Shown here in pieces: positions 17,836 through 26,393 of a DNA stretch of 64,000 bases. The stretch is taken from the NCBI GenBank assembly GCA_018268415.1, contig JAFDWO010000016.1, positions 27,202 to 91,201 of the forward strand, written 5' to 3'. The stretch is from Actinomycetota bacterium. GTDB lineage: Bacteria > Actinomycetota > Thermoleophilia > Solirubrobacterales > 70-9. The translations under genes were made by a program, and so were the position numbers. Numbering within the stretch: position 1 is the stretch's first letter; each line of letters opens with the position of its first letter. The notes below the pieces were generated by a model. It made no database searches and was not told the origin of the DNA. It was given only the letters and a program-made list of their open reading frames with translations.

Positions 17836-18378
17836 ATGGAATCCATGCAACGACAGATCCCCGCCTCCCAGGAGTTCGTCCTCGCCGAGGGCGACACCTC
17901 CCGGATCATCCTGCCCGCCCTGCTGGACCTCGCCGTCGAAGCGATGTACCTGGACTTCCGCAAGCTCCTCGAGGAGGCGGGTATCACCGACGTGCGCCCG
18001 ACCCACGGCTGCGTCTTCCGCTTCGTCCACGGCGACGGCATGCGCCTCACCGAGCTCGCCTCCCTCGCGGGCCTCACCAAGCAGTCGGTCGGCGAGATCG
18101 TCGACGACCTCGCCAAGCTCGGTTACCTCGAACGCTGCGCCGATCCCACCGACAAACGCGCCAAGCTCATCCGCCTCACCGAGAAGGGCCGCAACGCCCA
18201 GCGCATCGGGTTCACCCTCTTCGCCCAGCTCGAATCCGACTGGGCCGACACCTTCGGTGCCGACGGCATCACCGCCCTCCGCGCCCTTCTCGAAGAGATC
18301 GCCCTGGCCAAAGCCCCCGCCGCCGTCCCCGAGCTCTCCCGCGCCGCGGCGACCCCCAAACCCGCTTCCATCCCCTGA
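17836..18378 (+). CDS. MarR-family transcriptional regulator (1)
   Basis: 180 residues from ATG at 17836 (MESMQRQ); ATG at 17845 is an alternative. Winged-helix features: MRLTELASLAGLTKQSVGEIV (recognition region, about residues 77-97) and the wing DPTDKRAKLIRLTEKGR. MarR dimers sense small, often aromatic molecules. It is divergent from the DHA2 exporter and followed by tRNA-Asp. The extra C-terminal Pro/Ala tail is not part of the fold. Confidence 0.87.
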   Translation: MESMQRQIPASQEFVLAEGDTSRIILPALLDLAVEAMYLDFRKLLEEAGITDVRPTHGCVFRFVHGDGMRLTELASLAGLTKQSVGEIVDDLAKLGYLERCADPTDKRAKLIRLTEKGRNAQRIGFTLFAQLESDWADTFGADGITALRALLEEIALAKAPAAVPELSRAAATPKPASIP

Positions 18379-18427
18379 TCCGCTAGCTTTCCATTCCGGG
18401 CCCCCGCCGGCCCGTCCGAGTCATCTC

Positions 18428-18501
<74 letters not shown>

Positions 18502-18524
18502 CTTCCCGAGCCATCCGCAGGCGT

Positions 18525-18550
18525 CTCCGTCCTCTTGATCGAGGACGGAG
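18525..18550 (+). terminator. Stem-loop after tRNA-Asp
   Basis: A 10-bp perfect stem CTCCGTCCTC / GAGGACGGAG with a 6-base loop, 24 bp beyond the tRNA. It probably ends the tRNA transcript. The rest of the spacer to 18741 holds only an AT-rich box. Confidence 0.6.
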
Positions 18551-18680
18551 AAGTCGCCCCTCTCGCGATCTGTGGCGTCGACAGGGGTTGCTGCCTCGTC
18601 TTATTGACCGCCAATGGCGAAGTACCCGAACCCGATCAGGGCGAAGGGCGTCACGAGCAAGACGACCAATTCGCAGGCCA

Positions 18681-18698
18681 GATATGATATTTAATATG
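18681..18698 (+). promoter_or_regulatory. AT-rich box before the P450 operon
   Basis: GATATGATATTTAATATG stands out in GC-rich DNA, 44 bp upstream of the P450 ATG. It shares TATGATAT with boxes at 26.3 and 43.93 kb, and may combine a -10 element with an operator. Confidence 0.5.
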
Positions 18699-18741
18699 GT
18701 CGAGGTCCACGGGAAGGACGACTCCGACGGGAAGGCCACTT

Positions 18742-19971
18742 ATGACGGATGGGAATTTCGGCAAGCTCGGCAAGGACGTGGTCGAGGGGTTCAGCAGGTA
18801 CAGCTGCTACACGACGGAGCCCGACCGCGCGATGGAGCTTTTTGAGGCGGCGCGTAAAGGGGGGTGCCCGGTCGCCCACAGCGACGAGTTCGACGGCTAC
18901 TTCATGCTGCTCGGCTACGACGACGTCAAAAAGGGGATGGCCGATACTGGGCTCTTCTCCTCAACTCCGCAGGTGCTGCGGCCGCTCGTTCCGAAACCGC
19001 CGGTGCCCGGGCTCGAGATGGACCCGCCGCAACACAAGGAGTGGCGGCAGCTGTTCAACACGGCGGTCACCCCGACCTCGGTGGGGGCGATGGAACCGGG
19101 GGTCCGCGCCGACGTCGACGCGCGGATCGACAACTTCATCGCGAGGGGGAGCGCCGACCTCGTCACCGAGCTCGCCGACACGATCCCGGCCGACACCATC
19201 TGTCGGCTGGTCGGCGTCAAAGACGAGAACGTGGTCGAGATCCGCGAGAAGGCGATGGCGTTCATGGCCGCGGGCGCCGACCCGGATGAGTTCATGCGGC
19301 TGCTGGGCGAGTTCGCCGAGGTCGCGATCGGCGAAATGCACAACCGCGAAGCCGAACCCCAGGACGATTACCTCACGTACCTGACCACGATCCAGGTCGA
19401 AGGACGTGACCTCGGCGACGACGACTATCTCGGCCTGGTGACGTCGTTTCTCGGCGCCGGCCACCACAGCACGACCTCGGCGATGTCGAGCCTGATCTAC
19501 GAGGTCTTCCGCGATCCCGAGGTGCGTGATCAACTGCTCGCCGATCCGGAGACGATGATCCCGGTCGCGATCGAGGAGGCATTGCGCCTGCATCCGCCGT
19601 TCTACGGCTTCTTCCGCCGCGCCACCGAGGACGCCGAGGTGGCAGGGGTCGGGATTCCCGAGGGCAGCGACGTCTACATGGGCTGGGCGTCCGCCAACCG
19701 TGATCCGGAGGTCTTCCCGGAACCGACCGAGTTCCGCCTCGATCGGGGTCGCAACCGTCACCTCACCTTCGGCTTCGGCGTCCACACCTGCCCCGGCGCG
19801 GCGCTGGCACGGATGGAGCTGCGGGTGGTGGTGGAGCAACTGCTGAAGCGGCTCCCCGACCTCGAGATCGCGGTCGAGGAACCGAAGTACGTGTTCCAGA
19901 GCGGCGGCGACTACGCCCACATAGTCACGCTTCCGGTCACCTTCGAGCCGCGGGTCGGCGAGCAGGCCTGA
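18742..19971 (+). CDS. Cytochrome P450 (1)
   Basis: 409 residues, a soluble bacterial P450. It shows the E-x-x-R of helix K (EALR, E279-R282), the I-helix segment LGAGHHSTTS (about 239-244) and the haem loop FGFGVHTCPGAALA with proximal Cys350. The usual acid-alcohol pair (D/E-T) of the I-helix is replaced by His-Ser, which may alter O2 activation or specificity. It starts an operon with a PDR-type ferredoxin reductase 6 bp downstream, its probable electron donor, and then a CoA ligase. An oxidative demethylation or hydroxylation role is likely (inference). An AT-rich box precedes it. Confidence 0.93.
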   Translation: MTDGNFGKLGKDVVEGFSRYSCYTTEPDRAMELFEAARKGGCPVAHSDEFDGYFMLLGYDDVKKGMADTGLFSSTPQVLRPLVPKPPVPGLEMDPPQHKEWRQLFNTAVTPTSVGAMEPGVRADVDARIDNFIARGSADLVTELADTIPADTICRLVGVKDENVVEIREKAMAFMAAGADPDEFMRLLGEFAEVAIGEMHNREAEPQDDYLTYLTTIQVEGRDLGDDDYLGLVTSFLGAGHHSTTSAMSSLIYEVFRDPEVRDQLLADPETMIPVAIEEALRLHPPFYGFFRRATEDAEVAGVGIPEGSDVYMGWASANRDPEVFPEPTEFRLDRGRNRHLTFGFGVHTCPGAALARMELRVVVEQLLKRLPDLEIAVEEPKYVFQSGGDYAHIVTLPVTFEPRVGEQA

Positions 19972-19977
19972 CGCGCG

Positions 19978-20964
19978 ATGGGTCTCCCGAGCTGGATGGT
20001 CGAGCCGGACCCGGCGCCGGCGGTGGGAGAGACGATCGAGATGCGGATCGCCGCCCGGCGCCGGCTGGCCGAGGGAGTGGTCGAGCTGATGCTCGCCCCG
20101 GCCGCCGGCGGCCCGGCGCCGGGCTGGGAGCCGGGCGCCCACGTCGACCTCCACCTGCCGAACGGGATGCTGCGCCAGTACTCGCTCTGCGGCAGGCCGA
20201 GCGAGGTCGACGGGCTGAGGGTGGCGGTGCTGCGCGAGGCCGACGGGCGCGGCGGCTCGATCTACCTGCACGACGAGGCCGCCGAGGGTGACGTCATCGA
20301 GGTCAGCGGTCCGCGCAACCACTTCGCGCTCGAGCCCGCCGCCGGTTACCTCTTCATCGCGGGCGGGATCGGGATCACGCCGCTGGTCCCGATGATGGCG
20401 GAGGCCGAGGAGGCGGGCGCCGACTGGACGCTTCTCTACGGCGGCCGCTCGCGGCGCTCGATGGCGTTCCTCGCCGAGCTCGAGGCGGATCCGCGGGTCA
20501 CGATCGTCCCCGAGGACGAGCTCGGCCTGCTCGATCTGGCGACGGCGCTCGCCGACCCGCGGCCGGGGACGCTGATCTATACCTGCGGTCCCGAGCCGCT
20601 CCTGGCGGCGATCGAAGGGGCCGCCACCGCCTGGCCGCAGGGCGCCCTGCACCTCGAGCGCTTCAAGCCTCGCGACGACGTGCCCGATGGTCCCGGCACG
20701 GCCTTCGAGGTGGTGCTGCAGCGCTCCGGGTTGACCCTCACGGTCGAATCCGGGCGTTCGATCCTCGCGACCGTCGCCGCGGCCGGCGTCGCGGTCCCGT
20801 CCTCCTGCGAGGAAGGAACCTGCGGTACCTGCGAGACGATCGTCCTCGCGGGTGAGCCCGAGCACCGCGACTCGATCCTCTCGCCGGCCGAGCAGGCCGC
20901 CAACGACTGCATGATGATCTGCTGCTCGCGGGCGCGCGGTGAGCGCCTCGTGCTGGACCTGTGA
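19978..20964 (+). CDS. Phthalate dioxygenase reductase-type (FMN/NAD, 2Fe-2S) oxidoreductase
   Basis: 328 residues. The N-terminal flavin-binding barrel has RQYSLCGRPSE (R-x-Y-S), the NAD domain has FIAGGIGITPLVPMM and YTCGPEPLL, and the C-terminal plant-type 2Fe-2S domain has CEEGTCGTCET plus a distal Cys (MMICCSRA). The order FNR-NAD-2Fe2S is that of PDR/VanB reductases. It moves electrons from NAD(P)H to an oxygenase, here most likely the P450 6 bp upstream, since no Rieske oxygenase is present. The last bases overlap the GTG of the CoA ligase. Confidence 0.92.
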   Translation: MGLPSWMVEPDPAPAVGETIEMRIAARRRLAEGVVELMLAPAAGGPAPGWEPGAHVDLHLPNGMLRQYSLCGRPSEVDGLRVAVLREADGRGGSIYLHDEAAEGDVIEVSGPRNHFALEPAAGYLFIAGGIGITPLVPMMAEAEEAGADWTLLYGGRSRRSMAFLAELEADPRVTIVPEDELGLLDLATALADPRPGTLIYTCGPEPLLAAIEGAATAWPQGALHLERFKPRDDVPDGPGTAFEVVLQRSGLTLTVESGRSILATVAAAGVAVPSSCEEGTCGTCETIVLAGEPEHRDSILSPAEQAANDCMMICCSRARGERLVLDL

Positions 20965-22562
20965 GCGGCACCGGCGTCCATTATGTCGGCGGCCTGGGCG
21001 AGCCGACGACGATCCCCGCGATCCTCCGCGCCCGCGCCGAGCTGAGCCCCGCCGCCCGCTTCCTCACCCTCGGCGAGGAGACCCGGACCTACGGCGAGGC
21101 GCTCGCCGCGGCGGAGCGCACCGCCGACGCCCTCGCCGCGGTCGGGATCGGCCGCGACAGCAAGGTCGCGGCGCTGCTCCCCAACAGCACGGAGATGCTC
21201 GACGTCTGGTTCGGCACCGCCCTCCTGGGAGCGGTCTTCGTGCCGGTAAACGTCGGCCTGCGCGGCGATGGCCTCGGCTACGTCGTCGAGCACAGCGAAG
21301 CCGAGCTCATCGTCCTCGACGACTCGCTGGTCGAGACGCTCGACGCAGCCGTCCCGGTCGGTCGCGGTCCCCGTCACCGTTACGTGCGTGGCGACGGGCC
21401 GCTGCCGCAAGGCTACGGGTCGCTGGCCGAGCTCCTCGGCGGCGCCCATCCGCCGGCGCCGCGCCCGGCGATCGCGCCGGGGGACCTTGCCACCATCCTC
21501 TACACCTCGGGCACCACGGGCCCGCCGAAGGGGGTGATGAACTGCCACAACGCGATCACCCGACCCGCGCAGGAATGGACCCGCAACCTGGTCCGGGTAC
21601 GCGCGGACGACGTCCTCTACACCTGCCTGCCGCTGTTCCACGCCAACGCGCAGACCTCGACCACGCTCGGCTCCCTGGTCAGCGGTCGCCCGGCGGTGAT
21701 CTCGCCGCGCTTCTCCGCCTCGCGGTTCTTCGACGAGCTGCGCCTCCACGGGGCCACCGTCTTCAACTGCATCGGCGCGATGGTGACGATCCTCTTCAAG
21801 CAGCCCGCGCGCGAGGACGACCTCGACAACCCGGCCCGGCTGGCGGTCACCTCGGCCACCCCGCCCGAGCTCTGGAGCCGCTTCGAGGACCGCTTCGGCA
21901 TCGACCTGGTCGAGATGTACGGGCTCACCGAGACCTCGACCTTCTGTACCTTCAGCCCTCCCGACGACGTCCGGGTCGGGAAGATCGGCAAGCCGACCAG
22001 GTGGGCCGAGGTGCGGATCGGACGCGAGGGCGGCGAGAGCGCCCCCGACGGCGAGCCGGGCGAGATCCTGATCCGCAGCAAGGAGCCGATCACGCTCTTC
22101 CTCGGCTACTACAAGAACGAGGAGGCGACCGAACGGGCGATGGAGGGGGGCTGGTTCCACTCCGGCGACCGCGGTGTCCGTGATCCCGACGGGAACTTCG
22201 AGTTCATCGACCGGCTCAAGGACTGCATCCGCCGGCGCGGCGAGAACATCTCCTCCTTCGAGGTCGAGCGGATCGTCAACGACCACGCCGCGGTCGCCGA
22301 AAGCGCCGCGGTCGGGGTGCCGTCGGAGCTCGGCGAGGACGACATCCTGATCGTCGTCGTCCCCCGCGACGGCGACTTCGAGCCGGCCGAGCTGATCGAG
22401 CACTGTCGCGGGCGGATGGCCGACTTCATGGTCCCGCGCTTCGTCCGCGTGGTCGACCGGCTGCCGAAGACGGCCACCCAGCGGACCGAGAAGTACCAGC
22501 TGCGAGACCAAGGCACGGTTGACGCCTGGGATCGCGAAGCGGCCGAAAAAGCGGCGAAGTAG
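20961..22562 (+). CDS. AMP-dependent acyl-CoA synthetase/ligase (1)
   Basis: 533 residues starting with GTG in a GTGA overlap with the reductase stop. Motifs: LYTSGTTGPPKGVM (P-loop), EMYGLTETSTFC, GWFHSGDRG and DRLKDCIRRRGENISS, with the C-terminal Lys in RTEKYQLR. It activates a carboxylic acid to its CoA thioester through an acyl-adenylate in the cytosol. The overall layout resembles carnitine/crotonobetaine-CoA ligase relatives. In this operon it may activate the acid made by the P450 step. Confidence 0.92.
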   Translation: MSGTGVHYVGGLGEPTTIPAILRARAELSPAARFLTLGEETRTYGEALAAAERTADALAAVGIGRDSKVAALLPNSTEMLDVWFGTALLGAVFVPVNVGLRGDGLGYVVEHSEAELIVLDDSLVETLDAAVPVGRGPRHRYVRGDGPLPQGYGSLAELLGGAHPPAPRPAIAPGDLATILYTSGTTGPPKGVMNCHNAITRPAQEWTRNLVRVRADDVLYTCLPLFHANAQTSTTLGSLVSGRPAVISPRFSASRFFDELRLHGATVFNCIGAMVTILFKQPAREDDLDNPARLAVTSATPPELWSRFEDRFGIDLVEMYGLTETSTFCTFSPPDDVRVGKIGKPTRWAEVRIGREGGESAPDGEPGEILIRSKEPITLFLGYYKNEEATERAMEGGWFHSGDRGVRDPDGNFEFIDRLKDCIRRRGENISSFEVERIVNDHAAVAESAAVGVPSELGEDDILIVVVPRDGDFEPAELIEHCRGRMADFMVPRFVRVVDRLPKTATQRTEKYQLRDQGTVDAWDREAAEKAAK

Positions 22563-22596
22563 CCCCCGAAACCAAACCATCAAGGAGAGAACGACC

Positions 22597-22902
22597 ATGG
22601 CCGACGACGGCATCTACGAGATCGCGCAGTTGCACATCACCCCCGGGCAGAAGGAGGCCTTCCTCGCCGCCGCGGAGAAGGCGCTCGCAGTGATCGGCGC
22701 CGCTCCTGGCTGCCGCGGCGCGAAGTTCTTCGACTGCGTCGAGGAGGAGACCGAACCGGTCTTCTTCGTCAACTGGGACCGGGTCGAGGACCACTCCGCC
22801 TTCCGCGAGAGCGAGGCGTTCGCCGAGTACCGCTCGCACATCTCGCCTTACTTCGCCGAGCTGCCGACGGCGCGGCACTACGAGCTCGGGGTCGACGCCT
22901 AG
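22597..22902 (+). CDS. Antibiotic biosynthesis monooxygenase (ABM)-domain protein
   Basis: 101 residues from ATG at 22597, set by AAGGAGAG upstream. It is a dimeric alpha-beta barrel of the ABM/YgiN type: IYEIAQLHITPGQKEAFL, then FFVNWDRVEDHSAF and the C-terminal HYELGVDA. Members act as cofactor-free quinol monooxygenases or bind small aromatics. It ends the P450 operon, and its TAG is shared with the convergent FAD monooxygenase (CTAG at 22899-22902). Confidence 0.83.
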   Translation: MADDGIYEIAQLHITPGQKEAFLAAAEKALAVIGAAPGCRGAKFFDCVEEETEPVFFVNWDRVEDHSAFRESEAFAEYRSHISPYFAELPTARHYELGVDA

Positions 22903-24488
22903 ACCCGGCGCACCGGACGACCGAGGTGGAGCGAGCGCGCCAGCTCGCCCACCAACCGGTCGGCCTCGCCGACATCCGCGGCGGTCCCGTAGACGTGGAA
23001 GTCGGGACGTACCAGGGCCAGCTCGATCCCTAGTCGGGAGAACCACCCGGCGTAGGTTCCGTCGACGTCGTCGTACGGTGCGCCGGGCGCGATCCGGGCG
23101 CTGGCACCGCCGAGGCACCGCCAGATCGCGGCGGCTTCCTCGCCGAGGTGGAGGGCAGGATCGCCGCTCGGGCTGAGCAGGACGAATCCCGGGCCGATCA
23201 GGTCGTCGAGGAGCGCGGTCCGGCCCCCGTGCCCGACCCGCCCCTGTACCCCGAGCAGGCCCGCGTACGGGTCTCCGTCCAGGGTCGCTCCGGGGCCGAG
23301 GCGCCAGGGCGGAGGAGGGGGCGGTGCCGACGACGGGTCGGTGCGGGCGGCGATCATCGCCCGGTCGCGCGCCGCCGCCGCGGCGGGATCGAGGACGCAG
23401 ATCACCTCGCCCAGGGCGACCGCCTCTTCGATGATCCCGCGCACGTGGCCGAGGCGCTCGGGGCCGTAGGAGTCGAGCAGCTCCTCGCCCGCGATCCCGG
23501 CCTGGATCAGCCCGAGCCGCCAGGCGAGGGCGCGGCTGTCTCGCATCCCGGAACCGAGGCCCTGGCCGAGGAAGGGCGGCATCAGATGGGCGGCGTCGCC
23601 GGCCAGGATCAGTCGGCCCTGGCGCCAGCGGTCGCACCAGCCGGCGTTGAAGGTGTAGACCGCGTGGCGGACCAGGTCGGCGTTCTCGGGGGTGATGCCC
23701 CAGCCGCCCAGCAGTCGCCAGGCGGCCTCCGGCGTGCCCAGCTCCTCCTTCGTCTCATCGGGCAGCAGCATGAACTCCCAGCGCCGCCGCCCGCCCGGGC
23801 CCGAAGGGACGCAGGTGGTCGGCCGGGTCGGGTCGCAGCGCTGCTCGAGGTAGGGCCACCAGTCCCCTTCCCGGTGCGGGATGGTGTCGACCACGAGCCA
23901 GTCGTGGGCGAACTCGAGGTCGGTGCGGGTGGGGCCCATGGTGCGGCGGACGAGGCTGTTGGCGCCGTCGGCACCGACCACCCAGTCGGCGACCGCCGTC
24001 CACCGCTCTTCGCCCGACCCGTCGCCGGCCGTCGCCCGCAGCTCCACCGTGGCGGAGTCCTCGTCCTGGCTCACCGCGTCGGCTTCCCAGCCGCGATGGA
24101 AGGCGACGTTCGGGAGCGTCGCGAGCTTCGACTCGAAGAGGTCCTCGAGGTCGGGCTGGAAGTAGGTGGACATCTCCGGCCAGCCGCTGTCGCCGGGCAG
24201 GTTCCAGGCGATCTCGAGCAGGATCTCCTCCGCGGCGTTGCGGAAGATGTAGGCGCGGTCCTCGCCGATCACCGGCTCCAGCACCGGCCTCACCGCCTCG
24301 CCGAGGCCGGCCGACTGGATCACCCGCACGGCGTCGTGGTGGATCCCGCAGGCCCGCGGGTCCGGATAACGGCTCGGCCAGCGCTCGAAGATCGCGACGT
24401 CGATGCCCAGCATGCCGAGCTGGATCCCGGCCATCATCCCGACCGGGCCGCCGCCGATCACCACGCCCTCGTGATGCGTCTCCCGCAT
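22899..24488 (-). CDS. FAD-dependent aromatic hydroxylase, MhpA/PheA class (1)
   Basis: 529 residues from ATG at 24488; the frame stays open upstream inside the neighbouring gene. It has the FAD dinucleotide fold GVVIGGGPVGMMAG (about residues 9-22), a DG motif in VVGADGANSLVRR, and the GD motif LAGDAAHLMPPFLGQGLGSG. The C-terminal thioredoxin-like domain ends in RPDFHVYGTA. The class hydroxylates phenolic rings with NAD(P)H and O2. It is followed upstream (same strand) by an amidohydrolase and an SDR. Confidence 0.9.
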   Translation of the reverse strand: MRETHHEGVVIGGGPVGMMAGIQLGMLGIDVAIFERWPSRYPDPRACGIHHDAVRVIQSAGLGEAVRPVLEPVIGEDRAYIFRNAAEEILLEIAWNLPGDSGWPEMSTYFQPDLEDLFESKLATLPNVAFHRGWEADAVSQDEDSATVELRATAGDGSGEERWTAVADWVVGADGANSLVRRTMGPTRTDLEFAHDWLVVDTIPHREGDWWPYLEQRCDPTRPTTCVPSGPGGRRRWEFMLLPDETKEELGTPEAAWRLLGGWGITPENADLVRHAVYTFNAGWCDRWRQGRLILAGDAAHLMPPFLGQGLGSGMRDSRALAWRLGLIQAGIAGEELLDSYGPERLGHVRGIIEEAVALGEVICVLDPAAAAARDRAMIAARTDPSSAPPPPPPWRLGPGATLDGDPYAGLLGVQGRVGHGGRTALLDDLIGPGFVLLSPSGDPALHLGEEAAAIWRCLGGASARIAPGAPYDDVDGTYAGWFSRLGIELALVRPDFHVYGTAADVGEADRLVGELARSLHLGRPVRRV

Positions 24489-24504
24489 CTCGCCGCAGCC
24501 GGGC

Positions 24505-25500
24505 TCAGGCGCCCATCCGGGCGGCGACGCCGGGGAGGAGGCGCAGCGCGTTGCCGCGGTAGACGGCTTCGCGCTCGCCCTCGTCGAGGAGCGGCGTCGC
24601 GTCGAGATTGCTGGCCAGCTCGGCCGCCTTCCAGTCCGGGGTGAACGGCTGATCGCTGCCGGCCAGGAGGCGGTCGACCCCGACCAAGGTCTGGATCGCG
24701 GCAAGCTGCCGCGGGGTCGAGAAGCCCGCGACGTCGTACCAGAAGGTCCCCAGGGTCTCGATCGCCTCGGCCGCCGAGAGCTCGCTCATCTGCGGCACCA
24801 TGTCGAGCAGGCCGCCGATCCGATCGGCGACCACCGGCAGGGCGGCGCCCGCGTGGGGCGCAATCAGCTCCACGTTCGGGAACCGGTGCCTGGTCCCGGT
24901 CAGCACCAGGTTGGCGACCGCGCGGGTGCTCTCGAAGATGAACTCCAGCAGAGGCCGCGGGTAGGCGAGCTCGATGTTCTCCCAGCCAGGGGGCGAGGCG
25001 GGGTGGATCAGCGCCACCGACCCGCGCCGGTCGAGCTCCTCGAACAGCGGGTCGAGGCGGTGGTCGCCGAGGTAGAGGCCGTTGCTGTTGCTCTGCAGGA
25101 TCAGGCCGTCGGCACCGAGCTCGTCGAGGGCGTATCCGAGCTCGACCAGGCTGCCCTCGACGTCGGGCAGCGGCAACGAGGCGAAGAGGCCCAGGCGGTC
25201 GGGATGGGCGCGCACGTGAGCAGCGCCTTCCTCGTTGACCCGGCGGGCCAGCTCGCGAGCCGCGGCGTCGTCGCCGAAGTGGACGCCGGGGGAGGAGACG
25301 GAGAGCACGGCGAAATCGGCACCGACCCGCTCCATCCCCTGCAGCGCTTCCTCGACGCTCCAGTCGGGGAGGGTCGGGAAGCCGTCCGGCTCGGCGTGGC
25401 CGCCGGCCCGCATCGCCTCCCGGTAGCCCTCGGTCAGGTAGTGGACGTGGACGTTGATCCGCCCTCCGAGCGGGACGGGGGAGGCGTCTCGAAGACCCAT
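24505..25500 (-). CDS. ACMSD-type amidohydrolase/decarboxylase (1)
   Basis: 331 residues. INVHVHYL gives the first metal His pair, and IHPASPPG, APHAGAALP and LLAGSDQPF carry further metal His/Asp ligands of the amidohydrolase-2 (ACMSD) family. Members remove CO2 from ring acids or hydrolyse related bonds with Zn2+. The ATG directly follows the TAG of the SDR gene. Its position between a FAD hydroxylase and an SDR suggests one catabolic step each. Confidence 0.85.
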   Translation of the reverse strand: MGLRDASPVPLGGRINVHVHYLTEGYREAMRAGGHAEPDGFPTLPDWSVEEALQGMERVGADFAVLSVSSPGVHFGDDAAARELARRVNEEGAAHVRAHPDRLGLFASLPLPDVEGSLVELGYALDELGADGLILQSNSNGLYLGDHRLDPLFEELDRRGSVALIHPASPPGWENIELAYPRPLLEFIFESTRAVANLVLTGTRHRFPNVELIAPHAGAALPVVADRIGGLLDMVPQMSELSAAEAIETLGTFWYDVAGFSTPRQLAAIQTLVGVDRLLAGSDQPFTPDWKAAELASNLDATPLLDEGEREAVYRGNALRLLPGVAARMGA

Positions 25501-26232
25501 CTAGGACTGCTCGACCGGCACCGCGCCGACGGCGATCGCTGCGCCCGGCTCGGTGTCGGCCGAGTCGACCAGGGCCCAGATTTCGCGGGCGGCTTCGAGC
25601 GGGGAGGCGAGCTCCTCCGCGGCCGCCGCGGCGCGGAAATGGTCGCCCAGCGGGAGCACGTCGGCGGGGCTATCCATCGCCTCGCGGACCATCGCCGTGT
25701 CGACGCCGTAGGGGATGACCGAGAAGATGTTGCCCCGCGCGTTGCCCGCCGCCAGGTCGAGGGCCGCGGCCCGTGCCCAGTGCTCCTGGGCCACCTTGCC
25801 GGCGCCATACTGGGCGATGCCCTCGAGCGCTTTGTGGCCCCCTGGGCTCGAGCAGAGGACGAGCGTGCCGGGGATGTCCCGCTGCGCGGCGGCGGCGACG
25901 AAGGCGGCGCCGAGGACCTGGCCGGAGGCCGAGTTGAGCAGGACCGAGGAGCGGTGCTCGTCGAGGTCGATCGAACGCAGCGGCCCGATCGGTCCGATCA
26001 CCCCGGAGAAGTGCAGGAAGACCGCCTTGCGCGGGCGCTCGGTGTCGAGCGTCGCCTCGATCGCGTCCTTGACAAGGTCCCAGCTCGCCGGGTCGCCGAG
26101 GTCGGCGGCGAGGTGCTCACCGCGCACGGGCGGCCGTCGCGAGATGCCGATCAGGCGCGCGTCCTGCGGTGCCAGGTCCGCCACGGCTGCGCCGATTCCT
26201 GACGAAGCTCCGGTGATCCAGATCGGGTCGAT
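25501..26232 (-). CDS. Short-chain dehydrogenase/reductase with apparent ATC start
   Basis: 243 residues if started at ATC (26230-26232). The cofactor motif WITGASSGIGAAVADLA lies before the first ordinary start (GTG at 26184), which would cut it off. An in-frame TGA lies just upstream, and GGAG sits 6 bases before the ATC. No ATG, GTG or TTG is available in between. The active site is S-S-P...YGAGK (Y-x-x-x-K). It probably oxidises or reduces a hydroxy/keto intermediate with NAD(P)H. Either AUC is used as a start codon or the gene has lost its start. Confidence 0.78.
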   Translation of the reverse strand: MDPIWITGASSGIGAAVADLAPQDARLIGISRRPPVRGEHLAADLGDPASWDLVKDAIEATLDTERPRKAVFLHFSGVIGPIGPLRSIDLDEHRSSVLLNSASGQVLGAAFVAAAAQRDIPGTLVLCSSPGGHKALEGIAQYGAGKVAQEHWARAAALDLAAGNARGNIFSVIPYGVDTAMVREAMDSPADVLPLGDHFRAAAAAEELASPLEAAREIWALVDSADTEPGAAIAVGAVPVEQS

Positions 26233-26290
26233 GATTCGCTCCTCTCACGCGGGGCCGTCCCATGGCCCGCTCCCTTCACCCGCACGATCC

Positions 26291-26305
26291 ACTATATATC
26301 ATATT
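26291..26305 (-). promoter_or_regulatory. AT-rich box upstream of the SDR/amidohydrolase/hydroxylase unit
   Basis: ACTATATATCATATT; read on the minus strand it gives AATATGATATATAGT, related to the boxes at 18.68 and 43.93 kb. It lies about 60 bp before the SDR start. Confidence 0.5.
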
Positions 26306-26393
26306 CTCCGGTATGTCGGATCGCGAAGCTGCCGGGATGGTCGCCACGAAGCGGAGCTTGGTCGCCGGCCGACGCGGCCCCCGTGGAGACGGG

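Noticed and set aside
18961..20865. 634-codon minus-strand open frame opposite P450-1 and its reductase
   Set aside because: It is a GC-driven antisense frame; the plus strand carries intact haem, FMN and 2Fe-2S motifs.
20961..22562. Possible nonribosomal peptide or polyketide biosynthesis from the adenylating enzymes and P450s
   Set aside because: The ligases lack carrier protein or condensation domains and no phosphopantetheinyl carrier is seen; catabolic neighbours dominate.
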